A stretch of DNA of 64,000 nucleotides, taken from the NCBI GenBank assembly GCA_943372515.1, contig CALRYY010000005.1, positions 22,416-86,415 of the forward strand. The letters are read 5' to 3'. Numbering within the stretch: the first letter of the stretch is position 1; each line of letters opens with the position of its first letter. Positions 9,219-17,672 of the stretch are shown piece by piece. The stretch is from RAM1 sp943372515. GTDB taxonomy: Bacteria; Pseudomonadota; Gammaproteobacteria; Burkholderiales; Burkholderiaceae_C. Under the pieces are notes generated by a model, which did not search any database, had not been told where the DNA came from, and worked only from the letters and a program-made list of their open reading frames with translations. The translations under genes were made by a program, and so were the position numbers.

Positions 9219-9357
9219 AGCATTTAGCCTTGCGCGGGCCGTTTCGTTGCACCCCTGCAACATCACCAGCGCTGCGCGTTGACCTTGCGCAACAGTTGCG
9301 CGCGGGGTCATTTTGCGCTAGGGCGACACCCTCTCGGACAGAAGGTAAGCTGCAGGC

Positions 9358-9975
9358 ATGGACAAATTTCTCACCGTCGCCGACGCCGCCCTTCGTACCT
9401 TGTTCGCCCCTGCACGGCCTTCCAGGGCCTGCCCTGTGGTGCCTGCGGACGAGACCCGGCTGGACCCGGCCGAGCGGGCGCTGTCGGGCGCGCTGATGCG
9501 GGTCAATCATGTCGGAGAAGTCTGCGCGCAGGCCCTGTACATGGCGCAGGCAGCCAGCACATCCAATCAAGGCCTGCGCGCACACTTCCTGCAGGCTGCC
9601 CGCGAAGAAACCGACCATCTGGCCTGGACCCAGTCGCGGCTGGACGAGCTGGGCGCCCGCCCTTCGCTGCTCAACCCGCTTTGGTATGCGGGGGCATTTG
9701 GCCTGGGGTTGCTCGCGGGGCGCTTGGGCGATGCCGTGAGCCTGGGCTTCGTGGTGGAGACAGAAAGGCAGGTTGAAGCGCACCTGCAAGGACATCTGGA
9801 GCGGCTGCCTGCCCAGGATCATGCGTCACGCGCCATTGTGGTGCAGATGAAAGACGATGAAGCCGTTCACGCCAGCCAGGCCATGGCTGCGGGCGCGGTG
9901 GAGTTGCCCGCTCCGGTCAAGGCACTGATGGCGGGCGCTGCCCGCGTCATGACGACCACGGCCCACTACATCTGA
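9358..9975 (+). CDS. coq7: Coq7-type demethoxyubiquinone hydroxylase
   Basis: Catalyses the late ring hydroxylation of ubiquinone biosynthesis (2-octaprenyl-3-methyl-6-methoxy-1,4-benzoquinol hydroxylase) at the inner membrane, using a diiron centre. Iron ligand segments typical of Coq7 are visible: MRVNHVGEVCAQALY, EETDHLAW, GFVVETERQVEAHL and MKDDEAVHA. The 205-residue length matches the bacterial enzyme. It is convergent with the OsmC-like gene, with 18 bases between the stops. Confidence 0.95.
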   Translation: MDKFLTVADAALRTLFAPARPSRACPVVPADETRLDPAERALSGALMRVNHVGEVCAQALYMAQAASTSNQGLRAHFLQAAREETDHLAWTQSRLDELGARPSLLNPLWYAGAFGLGLLAGRLGDAVSLGFVVETERQVEAHLQGHLERLPAQDHASRAIVVQMKDDEAVHASQAMAAGAVELPAPVKALMAGAARVMTTTAHYI

Positions 9976-9993
9976 GCCGGGGCGGCCTGCGTC

Positions 9994-10446
9994 TCAGGAT
10001 TCGACCAGCTCGAAACTGGTGGTGATCTGCGCCGTCTTGCCCAGCATGATGCTGGCCGAGCAGTATTTCTCGTGGCTCATGGCGATCGCGCGTTCCACGG
10101 CGCTGGCCGGGATGCTTTTGCCTGTCACACTGAAGTGCATGTGGATTTTGGTGAATACCTTGGGGTCGGTTTCGGCCCGCTCAGAGGTCAGCTTGACCGA
10201 GCAGCCCTGCACATCGTGACGGCCGCGCTTGAGGATCAGTACCACGTCATAGGCAGTACAACCACCCGTGCCGGCCAGCACGGTCTCCATGGGGCGCGGC
10301 GCCAGGTTTTGCCCGCCGTTGGCAGGTTTTGCGGCATCCGGGGCGCCGTCCATCATCAAGGTGTGGCCGCTGCCGGTTTCTGCCAGGAACCCCATGCCAG
10401 AGCGCGCACCCGTGGCACCCGTCCAGCTCACTGTGCATTCCATCAT
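9994..10446 (-). CDS. OsmC-family protein
   Basis: A 150-residue OsmC/Ohr-fold protein, a family that reduces organic hydroperoxides with a cysteine pair. Both conserved cysteines are seen, in GTGGCTAYDVV and HEKYCSASIML, with the intervening RAETDPKVFTKIHMHFSVTG strand region. It is of the short OsmC type (YhfA-like) rather than classical Ohr. The start is either of two adjacent ATG codons at 10446 and 10443. No regulator of the OhrR type is adjacent. Confidence 0.9.
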   Translation of the reverse strand: MMECTVSWTGATGARSGMGFLAETGSGHTLMMDGAPDAAKPANGGQNLAPRPMETVLAGTGGCTAYDVVLILKRGRHDVQGCSVKLTSERAETDPKVFTKIHMHFSVTGKSIPASAVERAIAMSHEKYCSASIMLGKTAQITTSFELVES

Positions 10447-10533
10447 TTCATCGTACCTTTATCAAATCTGCTTGCGCCGAATAAATTCAGCTAATAGTGC
10501 CGACTTTGTCTCGATATGAAACCAGCCACGATG

Positions 10534-10561
10534 TTGCGTCGCAGCAAACCGTGGCTATACT
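10534..10561 (+). promoter_or_regulatory. Sigma-70 promoter upstream of a small RNA/leader before ilvA
   Basis: TTGCGT (10534-10539), 16-base spacer, TATACT (10556-10561). Transcription would start near 10568, just ahead of the structured transcript ending at the terminator at 10629-10661. Confidence 0.6.
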
Positions 10562-10567
10562 GGCCTC

Positions 10568-10661
10568 AAGCATAAGGGTTTTCCTTCATGCACTGGTTGT
10601 CTCCTCCACCTTCTCCTTTGGTGGATTCAGCCCCCGGGTCGCAAGTCCCGGGGGCTTTTTT
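10568..10661 (+). ncRNA. Candidate small RNA (about 94 nt) with anti-Shine-Dalgarno motifs
   Basis: Between a good promoter and a very strong terminator lies a transcript of about 94 bases. It contains CTCCTCC (10601-10607), the complement of a Shine-Dalgarno sequence, and a hairpin TCCACC/GGTGGA (10605-10610 and 10620-10625) presenting TTCTCCTTT in its 9-base loop. This layout resembles the CcsR class of Rhodobacter (CCUCCUCCC-motif stress RNAs). A short open frame from the ATG at 10589 has no Ile, Val or Leu run, so classical ilv attenuation is unlikely. It could instead be an untranslated leader of ilvA. Confidence 0.5.
10629..10661 (+). terminator. Strong Rho-independent terminator upstream of ilvA
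   Basis: AGCCCCCGGG (10629-10638), 8-base loop, CCCGGGGGCT (10647-10656), then a run of six T. It is a perfect 10-bp GC-rich stem. It ends the candidate small RNA 45 bases before the ilvA start. Confidence 0.9.
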
Positions 10662-10705
10662 CTGTCCGGGGCCCGCCGGACTTCAACCTTTATCATCAGC
10701 GGCCC

Positions 10706-12250
10706 ATGACGAAACACCTCAAGCCCGCCGACTACCTCAAGAAAATCCTCACGGCGCGCGTCTATGACGTTGCCGTGGAGTCAGCGCTGGAGCCGGCCAA
10801 AAACCTGAGCCGGCGCCTGCACAACAAGGTGTTGCTCAAGCGTGAAGACCAGCAGGCCGTGTTCAGCTTCAAGCTGCGTGGCGCCTACAACAAGATGGCG
10901 AACCTGCCGCCGGCCCAGCTCCAAAAGGGCGTCATTTGCGCCTCGGCCGGCAACCACGCCCAGGGCGTGGCGCTGTCGGCGCACAAGATGGGCGTGCGAT
11001 CAGTGATCGTGATGCCCGTGACCACGCCGCAGATGAAGGTGGATGCGGTGCGCGCCCTGGGTGGCGAGGTGGTGTTGCACGGCGAAAGCTATTCCGACGC
11101 GTACACCCATGCCGTCCAGCTGGAAAAAAAACAGGGCCTGACCTTTGTGCACCCGTTTGACGACCCCGACGTCATTGCCGGCCAGGGCACGATTGCCATG
11201 GAGATCCTGCGCCAGCACCAGGGTCCCCTTGACGCCGTGTTCGTCGCCATCGGCGGCGGCGGCCTGATCAGCGGCGTGGCCAACTACATCAAGGCCGTGC
11301 GCCCCGAGGTCAAGGTCATCGGCGTGCAGATGAATGACTCCGACGCCATGGCCCGCTCTGTCGCCGCCAAAAAGCGTGTGACACTGAGCGATGTGGGCCT
11401 GTTTGCCGACGGCACAGCCGTCAAGCTGGTGGGCGAGGAAACCTTTCGCGTGGCGCGCGGGCTGGTGGATGACTACGTGATCGTGGACACCGACGCGGTG
11501 TGCGCGGCCATCAAGGACATTTTTGTAGACACGCGCAGCATCGTCGAGCCCTCGGGTGCGCTGGCGGTCGCGGCCATCAAGCAGTACGTGGCCACCCACA
11601 AGACCAAGGGCGAGACCTACGCGGCCATCCTGTGCGGAGCCAACATGAACTTCGACCGCCTGCGCTTCGTGGCCGAGCGCGCCGAGGTGGGCGAGGAGCG
11701 CGAGGCGCTGTTTGCCGTGACCATCCCCGAGGAGCGCGGCAGCTTCCGGCGCTTTTGTGAACTGATCGGCAGCCTGCCGGGCGGCGCGCGCAACGTCACC
11801 GAGTTCAATTACCGCATCAGCGATTCGGCCCAGGCCCATGTGTTCGTGGGCTTGACCACCCACGGCAAGGGCGAGAGCCCCAAGATCGCGGCCAATTTCA
11901 GCAAGCATGGATTTGCCACGCTGGACCTCACGCATGACGAGCTGGCCAAGGAGCACATCCGCCACATGGTGGGCGGCCATTCGGCGCTGGCCAAAGACGA
12001 GCGCCTGCTGCGTTTTGTATTCCCGGAGCGGCCTGGCGCGCTGATGAAATTCCTGAGCCTCATGCGTCCGGGCTGGAACATCAGCCTCTTTCACTACCGT
12101 AACCAGGGCGCCGATTACGGCCGCATCCTCGTGGGGCTTCAGGTGCCCAAAGCCGATACAAAGGCATTCAATGCGTTCCTGGACACCTTGGGTTATCCCT
12201 ACGTGGAAGAAACCCACAACCCTGTTTACCGATTGTTTCTGCAGACGTAG
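10706..12250 (+). CDS. ilvA: Threonine ammonia-lyase, biosynthetic (two regulatory ACT-like domains)
   Basis: PLP-dependent threonine deaminase, first committed step of isoleucine synthesis (threonine to 2-oxobutanoate and ammonia), cytoplasmic. The Schiff-base lysine is K56 in SFKLRGAYNKM; the phosphate-binding glycine loop reads AIGGGGLISG. The C-terminal third holds two ACT-like modules (around RGSFRRFCELIGSLPGG and FPERPGALMKFLSLMRPGW), as in the long, isoleucine-feedback-inhibited enzyme; 514 residues is the normal long-form length. There is no clear ribosome binding site before the ATG. A TATCAT box at 10691-10696 could give a nearly leaderless mRNA. Confidence 0.97.
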   Translation: MTKHLKPADYLKKILTARVYDVAVESALEPAKNLSRRLHNKVLLKREDQQAVFSFKLRGAYNKMANLPPAQLQKGVICASAGNHAQGVALSAHKMGVRSVIVMPVTTPQMKVDAVRALGGEVVLHGESYSDAYTHAVQLEKKQGLTFVHPFDDPDVIAGQGTIAMEILRQHQGPLDAVFVAIGGGGLISGVANYIKAVRPEVKVIGVQMNDSDAMARSVAAKKRVTLSDVGLFADGTAVKLVGEETFRVARGLVDDYVIVDTDAVCAAIKDIFVDTRSIVEPSGALAVAAIKQYVATHKTKGETYAAILCGANMNFDRLRFVAERAEVGEEREALFAVTIPEERGSFRRFCELIGSLPGGARNVTEFNYRISDSAQAHVFVGLTTHGKGESPKIAANFSKHGFATLDLTHDELAKEHIRHMVGGHSALAKDERLLRFVFPERPGALMKFLSLMRPGWNISLFHYRNQGADYGRILVGLQVPKADTKAFNAFLDTLGYPYVEETHNPVYRLFLQT

Positions 12251-12296
12251 CATGTAACAAAAGGTGCGGCGCCCCCGCTGCGCAAGGAGACAGGCC

Positions 12297-13247
12297 ATGT
12301 TGAGACTCGGGATCGTGATCGACTCCGCAGCCGAGGTGCCCGCCACCATTCTGGCAAGTCCCCATGTCCGATTGCTGCCCGTCAAGATACGCATAGACGA
12401 CAAACGCTACGTCGACGAGCGCAAGCCCGACGCCACGCGCGACTTCAATGCGCGCATGCTCGACCTGAAGACCGCCGAGGTGTCACGCTCTGTCCCGCCA
12501 GACGAGCCCGAGATCCGCAAATTCATGATCGAGCAGCTGGCCACCGAGTTCGACCATGTGTTCGGCCTGTTCGTCACCTCCACACGGTCCCCGATTTTCA
12601 GGAACGCGTTTGAAGCCGCGTCGCGCGTCATCACCGATTCCATGCCCGTGCGCATGCGCGCGGGCATCAAGGGCCCCCTGCTGGTGGAGTGCTACGACAG
12701 CCAGAACCTGTTTTCGGGCTATGGCGTGCAGGTGCTGGAAGCCCTGCGCGAATTTGAAGCCGAACCACTGGTGGCCAACATCCGCACCCACATGCAGGCG
12801 CTCAGCAAGTCGTCGTATGGCTACCTGGCGCCGTCCAACCTGGACTTCTTGCTGACGCGGGCCCGCGCTCGCGGCGACACCAGCGTGGGCTTTCTGGGCC
12901 AGACGGCCGCCAAGGTGCTGGGCATCATGCCAGTGCTGCGCGGCTTTCAGGGCAAGACAGAAGCCGTGGCCAAGGTGCGCGGCGTGGCGGCGGCACGCCA
13001 GCATGTGCTGAACCTGGCGCGCCGCGAAGTCGGCCGCGGCGTGCTGGCGCCCTTCGTGGCCGTGAGCTATTCGGGCGACACGGCCGACGTCCTGGCCCTG
13101 CCTGAATACCGGTCGCTGGTAACCGAAGCGCAGGCCAAGGGCGTGCAGGTCACGCTGCAGGAAATGGCGCCCACCAACTCGGTCAACACCGGCCCCAACG
13201 CGCTGTCGGTCGGCTTTGTGGGTCAGCCGCACGAGGCCGAGCTTTAG
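12297..13247 (+). CDS. DegV-family fatty-acid-binding protein
   Basis: A 316-residue DegV-family protein; the family binds fatty acids, and members such as FakB present them to a fatty acid kinase. Seen: the N-terminal LGIVIDSAAEVP strand-loop, LLPVKIRIDDKRYVDE, the RSVPPDEPEI segment at the position of the usual S-Q-P-S motif, and VTSTRSPIFRNAFEAA. The ATG at 12297 has AAGGAG 8 bases upstream. No FakA kinase is adjacent, so a partner would be elsewhere. It starts 46 bases after ilvA and may be cotranscribed. Confidence 0.85.
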   Translation: MLRLGIVIDSAAEVPATILASPHVRLLPVKIRIDDKRYVDERKPDATRDFNARMLDLKTAEVSRSVPPDEPEIRKFMIEQLATEFDHVFGLFVTSTRSPIFRNAFEAASRVITDSMPVRMRAGIKGPLLVECYDSQNLFSGYGVQVLEALREFEAEPLVANIRTHMQALSKSSYGYLAPSNLDFLLTRARARGDTSVGFLGQTAAKVLGIMPVLRGFQGKTEAVAKVRGVAAARQHVLNLARREVGRGVLAPFVAVSYSGDTADVLALPEYRSLVTEAQAKGVQVTLQEMAPTNSVNTGPNALSVGFVGQPHEAEL

Positions 13248-13278
13248 CGCCGGCGTAACGGGGCTTTACCATGCGCGG

Positions 13279-14076
13279 GTGAACTTCCTGCGCCACTACC
13301 TGCTTGCCGTCCAGTTCTTTACCCGCATTCCGGTCACCGGCCCACTTGCCGGCTGGGTGGGATTCAGCCCCGCCATGCTGCGCGCCAGCGCCGCGCATTT
13401 TCCCGGTGTGGGCTGGCTGGTGGCGGCCGTGGCCTGCGTTGTTTATGCGGCCGCTGCGTTGCTGCTGCCTGCCAGCGCCTTCACACCTTTGGCTGCCGCG
13501 GTGGCCTGCACCATCGCCACCGTGCTGCTCACCGGCGGCTTTCATGAAGACGGCCTGGCCGATGTGGCTGACGGCCTGGGCGGCTCCAGCCAGCGCGAGC
13601 GGGCATTGCAGATCATGAAGGACTCGCGCGTCGGCGCGTTTGGCGCCATGGCGCTGGCGCTGGCGTTGCTGGCCAAGGTGTCGCTGCTGGCCGTGCTGGG
13701 CAGCCAGGGGCTGATGGTGACAGCTGCGGCGCTGGTGGGTGCGCATGTGGCGTCGCGGTTTTTCCCGCTGGTGCTGGTGCGCACGCTGGTGCATGTGGGT
13801 GACGCTGACGGCTCCAAGAGCAAACCGCTGGCGGACCAGATCAGCCCCCCAGCGCTGGCCGCGGCAGCCCTGTGGTGCGTGCTGCCGCTGGGCTTGGCCG
13901 CATGGGCGCTGGGCATGTGGCCGGTGGCTGCAGGCGTACTGGCAGGCGTTGCCGCCCTGCTGTGGATGGGCCGCCTGTTTGCAAGGCGCCTGCAGGGCTT
14001 TACAGGCGACTGCCTGGGCGCCACCCAGCAGGTCTGCGAGATCGCCTTTTACTTCGGCGTGGCGTCCGCCCTGTGA
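13279..14076 (+). CDS. cobS: Adenosylcobinamide-GDP ribazoletransferase (cobalamin-5'-phosphate synthase)
   Basis: Inner-membrane enzyme that joins adenosylcobinamide-GDP to alpha-ribazole (phosphate), the last assembly step of adenosylcobalamin. Family motifs: the N-terminal LAVQFFTRIPV, the catalytic GGFHEDGLADVADGLGG (about residues 85-101) and MKDSRVGAFGAMAL. It is strongly hydrophobic with several membrane segments and is 265 residues from the GTG at 13279. The ATG at 13271 is out of frame, so GTG is the natural start. The stop overlaps the cobC start (TGATG). Confidence 0.95.
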   Translation: MNFLRHYLLAVQFFTRIPVTGPLAGWVGFSPAMLRASAAHFPGVGWLVAAVACVVYAAAALLLPASAFTPLAAAVACTIATVLLTGGFHEDGLADVADGLGGSSQRERALQIMKDSRVGAFGAMALALALLAKVSLLAVLGSQGLMVTAAALVGAHVASRFFPLVLVRTLVHVGDADGSKSKPLADQISPPALAAAALWCVLPLGLAAWALGMWPVAAGVLAGVAALLWMGRLFARRLQGFTGDCLGATQQVCEIAFYFGVASAL

Positions 14077-14624
14077 TGCGGCTGTGGCTGGTGCGTCATG
14101 CGGCGCCGCTGGTGAAGGCGGGCACCTGCTACGGCGCGCTGGACGTGGCCGCGGATGCGCAAGCCACGCAGCAGGCCGCGCAGGCACTGGCGCGGGCGTT
14201 ACCGCAGGGCGCCGTGTTGCGCAGCTCAAACCTGCAACGCTGCACCCAACTGGCCACAGCGCTTTGTGCCCTGCGTGCCGACCTGTCGTTCACCACCGAC
14301 AGCCGGCTGCGTGAAATGGATTTCGGCAGCTGGGAGGGCCGTCGGTGGGACGCACTGGATGCGGCCGCGCTGCAAGCCTGGACCGACGACTTTGCCCACC
14401 ACCGCCCCGGCGGCGGTGAATCCGTCCATGGCTTCATGGCACGTGTAACGCAGGCGTGGGACGAGGCTCCTACAACTGGTACAGACCTGGTCTGGATCAC
14501 CCACGCCGGTGTGATCCGCGCGGCGACGCTGTTGCACACAGATCAGGTGCCGGTGACGCAGGCCGTGCAATGGCCGGCGGCCGCGTGCGGCTTCGGCCAG
14601 TGGCGCGTGCTGGACAGACCTTAG
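14076..14624 (+). CDS. cobC: Histidine phosphatase family protein, probable alpha-ribazole phosphatase
   Basis: Phosphoglycerate-mutase-fold phosphatase, 182 residues, with the phosphohistidine motif LVRHAAP at residues 5-11, the second arginine region SNLQRCTQL, REMDFGSWEGRRWD, and the C-terminal histidine in WITHAGVIRA. Translationally coupled to cobS (overlap TGATG), which supports removal of the 5' phosphate from alpha-ribazole-phosphate or adenosylcobalamin-5'-phosphate. It is convergent with the exonuclease gene, with 3 bases between the stops. Confidence 0.9.
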   Translation: MRLWLVRHAAPLVKAGTCYGALDVAADAQATQQAAQALARALPQGAVLRSSNLQRCTQLATALCALRADLSFTTDSRLREMDFGSWEGRRWDALDAAALQAWTDDFAHHRPGGGESVHGFMARVTQAWDEAPTTGTDLVWITHAGVIRAATLLHTDQVPVTQAVQWPAAACGFGQWRVLDRP

Positions 14625-14627
14625 GCC

Positions 14628-15257
14628 TCAGGCACGCGCGATCCATCGCTGCTGCGCGGCCAGCTTCTGCACGCTGCGCCAGTCGCGGCACTGCGCCGCC
14701 ACACGCGGCCACACGCGCTGCAACAGCTCACACTCGGCCAGCGTGTCGGCCGCCGCCTGGTGGCGCACCGCGCAGGTGATGCCGAAATGCGCCATCCATT
14801 CGTCCAGCGAACGGGCGCGCACGCCCTCGTGCGTCACCGCACACAGGTGCTCGATATCCACCCAGGGGTTCGCCAGCGCCCGGCCCACGTACGCCTGCGC
14901 AAACCGGCCGATCAGCGTCTGGTCAAACGCCGCATGAAACGCCAGCAACGGCGATGTGCCCACATAGGCCACAAAGGCCTGCAGCGCTGCAGAGGGTTCC
15001 ATGCCGTCGCGCTGGCGCTGCGCGCCGATGCCGTGCAGCAGGATGTTGTCGTGGGTGGACGCCACCTCCTGGCGCAGCACCACCTCAAAGCTGTCACCGG
15101 GCAGCACACTCAGGCGGCGCGCAGGCCAGTCCACCCGCAACGCAATGGCAGCAATCGCAAGCAACCGGTCACGGCGCGGGTCCAGCCCGCTGGTCTCTAC
15201 ATCCAGCACCACCCAGCGGCCCTCGTCCACCGGTGGCGAACGCGTCCACCAGCTCAC
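14628..15257 (-). CDS. DnaQ-like 3'-5' exonuclease (DEDD superfamily)
   Basis: A 209-residue stand-alone exonuclease-fold protein similar to DNA polymerase III epsilon. Motif ExoI is VVLDVETSGLDPRRDRL (D19, E21), ExoII is in LLAFHAAFDQTLIGRFA, and the ExoIII region is RHQAAADTLAECELL with the histidine-aspartate pair. The start overlaps the stop of the DUF294/CBS gene by four bases (ATGA), so the two are coupled. The pairing with a DUF294 protein is common in betaproteobacteria, in my recollection. The substrate is unknown. Confidence 0.85.
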   Translation of the reverse strand: MSWWTRSPPVDEGRWVVLDVETSGLDPRRDRLLAIAAIALRVDWPARRLSVLPGDSFEVVLRQEVASTHDNILLHGIGAQRQRDGMEPSAALQAFVAYVGTSPLLAFHAAFDQTLIGRFAQAYVGRALANPWVDIEHLCAVTHEGVRARSLDEWMAHFGITCAVRHQAAADTLAECELLQRVWPRVAAQCRDWRSVQKLAAQQRWIARA

Positions 15258-17164
15258 CGCTCGTAGTCCAGCTGCAGGCGCTGCTGCAGCGCCCGGGCGA
15301 TGCGAAACGACTCTTTCAGGATGCGCCGGTCGATGTCGTTCAGGCTCGCCACTGATATGCGGTTGGGGTGAGCGGCGTCCATGGAGTCTTCCAGTTGCAC
15401 GCGCAGGCGCAGCATCTGCAAGAACTCAAAGCCACCGGTCCATGCCTGGTATTCGTGCGGCGCCAGGCCCAGGCGTGCGCCCACTGCCTCCAGCCGCTCA
15501 CGCGTGCCGGTGGCCGTCACACCATGGGCCAGCGCGTACAGGCGCGATGCATCCACAAAGATCGCTGTGCCCTGAAGTTTCAGGTCCACCGCGCCCGTGT
15601 CGTCCACGTCTATGCTGCCCAGCCAGTTCAGCGGCGCGGCGTGGGTCAGTGCATTCATCGCCATCTGTTTCAAAAAGCGCGGCATGCGCCGCGCCGACTC
15701 CACCACCTCGGCGCGCAGCGCCTGCGCCAGGGCGGCGTCGCCCGCCAGCGCGCGAAAGTCAAAGTAGATGCTGGCGTTGAGCAGATCCTGCGGCGCGCCA
15801 TGCTCTATCCAGTGCGCAAAGCGTTCACGCCACTCGCGCAGCGTCAGGCAGCAGGCGGGCTCGCCGGCCATGATTGCGCCCTTGCACAGTGGGTAGCCGC
15901 AGGCGTCCAGCGCCAGGTTCACCGCACGGCCAAAAGCAAGCGCGGCCTCGCGCTGCGCCGGCGTGGTGTCGTCGGGCAGGATCAGCGCGTTGTCCTGGTC
16001 GGTGGCCACGGTCTGCTCGCTGCGCCCCTCGGACCCGAGCGCCAGCCAGCACAGCCGCGACAAATCAATTCCGTGTTGCGCGGCCAGGATCTCCAGCAGG
16101 CGCTGGGTCAGCACGTCGTTCAGGTGGCTGATCAGCGCGGTGAGCTGGCGCGCCTGCACGCCCTGGCCCAGCAGGCTGCGCGCAAAGCGGCGGATGTCCT
16201 GCGCCACCAGCTTCAGGGTGTCCACATCCGGCGCGGCGCGGATCGACGTGCTGACCTGCTTGAGGCTCAGGCGCTGCATGGCGAACAGGTCGCGCTCGGA
16301 CACCATGCCCACCGCCACACCACCCCTTGTGACCGGTACATGGCGGATGCCGTGGGTTGACATCAGCAGCGCCGCGTCCTGCGCGGTGTGCTCCACGGTC
16401 AGGCTGTGCACCGGCTGCACCATCACCTGCGATACGGTTGCATCCAGCGGCACCTGTGCCAGTGCCACCCGGCCCAGCACGTCGTAGCGCGTGAGGATGC
16501 CCAGCGGGTGGCCCTGCGCGTCGGTCACCAGCATGGAGCCGATGCGCTTGCCGTGCATGGTCTGCAGCACTTCGCGCAGCGGCGCATCGGGGCCGCAAGT
16601 CACCGGCGCGGTGCGCGCCAGCTGGCCCAGCGGCGTTTCCAGGGATTGTTCGGCCAGCGCCTGCGACGAATACGCCACCTGCAGCGCGCGGCGCGACAGC
16701 TCCAGAAACTTCAGCACGCGCCCGTTCAGGAAGTCAGCAAACGCCGCGCTGCGTTCTGCCAGCGCGCGCATGGCGTCCACCGGCAGCACCAGCACAAAAG
16801 TGTCTTGCACTGCACGGTAACTGGCCGTGACGGCGCGCTGGGCCACGGCGGCGCTGACGGGAAACAGGTCGCCCGCCTCGTACTGGAACGCGCCGCCCGA
16901 CAGCTCGGCCATGCCGCGCACGCCGGTGACGGCGCCCTGGCGGATGTAAAAAATCTCTGTCACCACGCCACTGGCGGGCTCCACCAGCAGGTCGCCCGGG
17001 GCGTAGTAGCGCTGCTGCGATTGCGTGAGGAAATCGTCCAGCGCAGCCGCGTCCATCTGGGCAAAAGGCGGCGAGCGCACCAGTTCCTGGCGCAGGTTGG
17101 CCAGCAGGCTGGCCGAAGGGCTGGAGGCGGTGCCTGGTTCTGGAGGAACGCGATCGGCCGCCAT
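15254..17164 (-). CDS. Cyclic-nucleotide-binding/CBS/DUF294 nucleotidyltransferase-like protein
   Basis: A 636-residue multidomain cytoplasmic protein. Order: cNMP-binding-like beta barrel (about 30-150), two CBS domains (about 180-300; ligand-sensing MLVTDAQGHPLGILTRYD and HGIRHVPVTRGGVAVGMVSERD), DUF294 nucleotidyltransferase domain with GSEGRSEQ (377-384) and DQD (389-391), and the C-terminal DUF294_C helical region. The GS...DxD arrangement matches GlnD-type nucleotidyltransferases, so adenylyl-nucleotide-sensitive modification of a partner is plausible but unproven. Six bases separate it from gspC upstream, and it overlaps the exonuclease downstream. Confidence 0.88.
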   Translation of the reverse strand: MAADRVPPEPGTASSPSASLLANLRQELVRSPPFAQMDAAALDDFLTQSQQRYYAPGDLLVEPASGVVTEIFYIRQGAVTGVRGMAELSGGAFQYEAGDLFPVSAAVAQRAVTASYRAVQDTFVLVLPVDAMRALAERSAAFADFLNGRVLKFLELSRRALQVAYSSQALAEQSLETPLGQLARTAPVTCGPDAPLREVLQTMHGKRIGSMLVTDAQGHPLGILTRYDVLGRVALAQVPLDATVSQVMVQPVHSLTVEHTAQDAALLMSTHGIRHVPVTRGGVAVGMVSERDLFAMQRLSLKQVSTSIRAAPDVDTLKLVAQDIRRFARSLLGQGVQARQLTALISHLNDVLTQRLLEILAAQHGIDLSRLCWLALGSEGRSEQTVATDQDNALILPDDTTPAQREAALAFGRAVNLALDACGYPLCKGAIMAGEPACCLTLREWRERFAHWIEHGAPQDLLNASIYFDFRALAGDAALAQALRAEVVESARRMPRFLKQMAMNALTHAAPLNWLGSIDVDDTGAVDLKLQGTAIFVDASRLYALAHGVTATGTRERLEAVGARLGLAPHEYQAWTGGFEFLQMLRLRVQLEDSMDAAHPNRISVASLNDIDRRILKESFRIARALQQRLQLDYER

Positions 17165-17170
17165 GCAGAT

Positions 17171-17626
17171 CTACTTTTTGGGTAGCGGCATTTCCAGCGT
17201 GAAGGCCGCTGGCCCGCCGCCAGCGGGCCCCAGCGTGGCGCGCCGCGGCGCGACCGACTGCAACACCAGCCCCGCTTCCACCACGGCGCCCACACGGTAA
17301 GGCTTGGCAGGTTTGCCATCTGTCGCGATCAGCGCGGCGCCGCCTTTGAACCGGGTCGACACCACACCCACCAGCGCAAAACGGGTGGACTGCGCAGGTG
17401 CGGCCGCAAGGCCGGCACTGGCGACGGCAGGCGTCGCGCCCAGCAGCCGCGCCACAGCCGCCGGATCGGCTGGCACGGGTGGGCCTGCAACCACCGGGGC
17501 AGCGGGGGCTCCAGTGGACACGGCCGGCAGCTTCAACCCCCAGAACACCGCACACCCCGCCGCCAGCAGCCACACGGCAAACGAGCCTGTACGGGGCAGC
17601 CAGCGGTTATGCACTAGGGTGGACAT
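17171..17626 (-). CDS. gspC: Type II secretion system protein C (short, no PDZ domain)
   Basis: Inner-membrane GspC links the secretin GspD to the inner platform. This 151-residue version has a short cytoplasmic N-terminus, one membrane helix (GSFAVWLLAAGCAVFWGLKL), a Pro/Ala-rich linker, and an HR domain (LVGVVSTRFKGGAALIATDG ... GLVLQSVAPRRATL). It stops there, so the C-terminal PDZ or coiled-coil part of longer GspC proteins is absent. It is divergent from gspG with only 46 bases between starts and heads a leftward unit with the DUF294 and exonuclease genes. A start 33 bases further upstream is possible. Confidence 0.85.
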   Translation of the reverse strand: MSTLVHNRWLPRTGSFAVWLLAAGCAVFWGLKLPAVSTGAPAAPVVAGPPVPADPAAVARLLGATPAVASAGLAAAPAQSTRFALVGVVSTRFKGGAALIATDGKPAKPYRVGAVVEAGLVLQSVAPRRATLGPAGGGPAAFTLEMPLPKK

Positions 17627-17672
17627 CGGGCGATTATCATTGATGCGAACCGACGCCAAGGCAGTACCTCAC

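Noticed and set aside
10589..10660. Leader peptide starting MHWLSPPPSP upstream of ilvA
   Set aside because: It has no ribosome binding site, no run of Ile, Val or Leu codons, and reads through the terminator stem; a non-coding RNA explains the region better.
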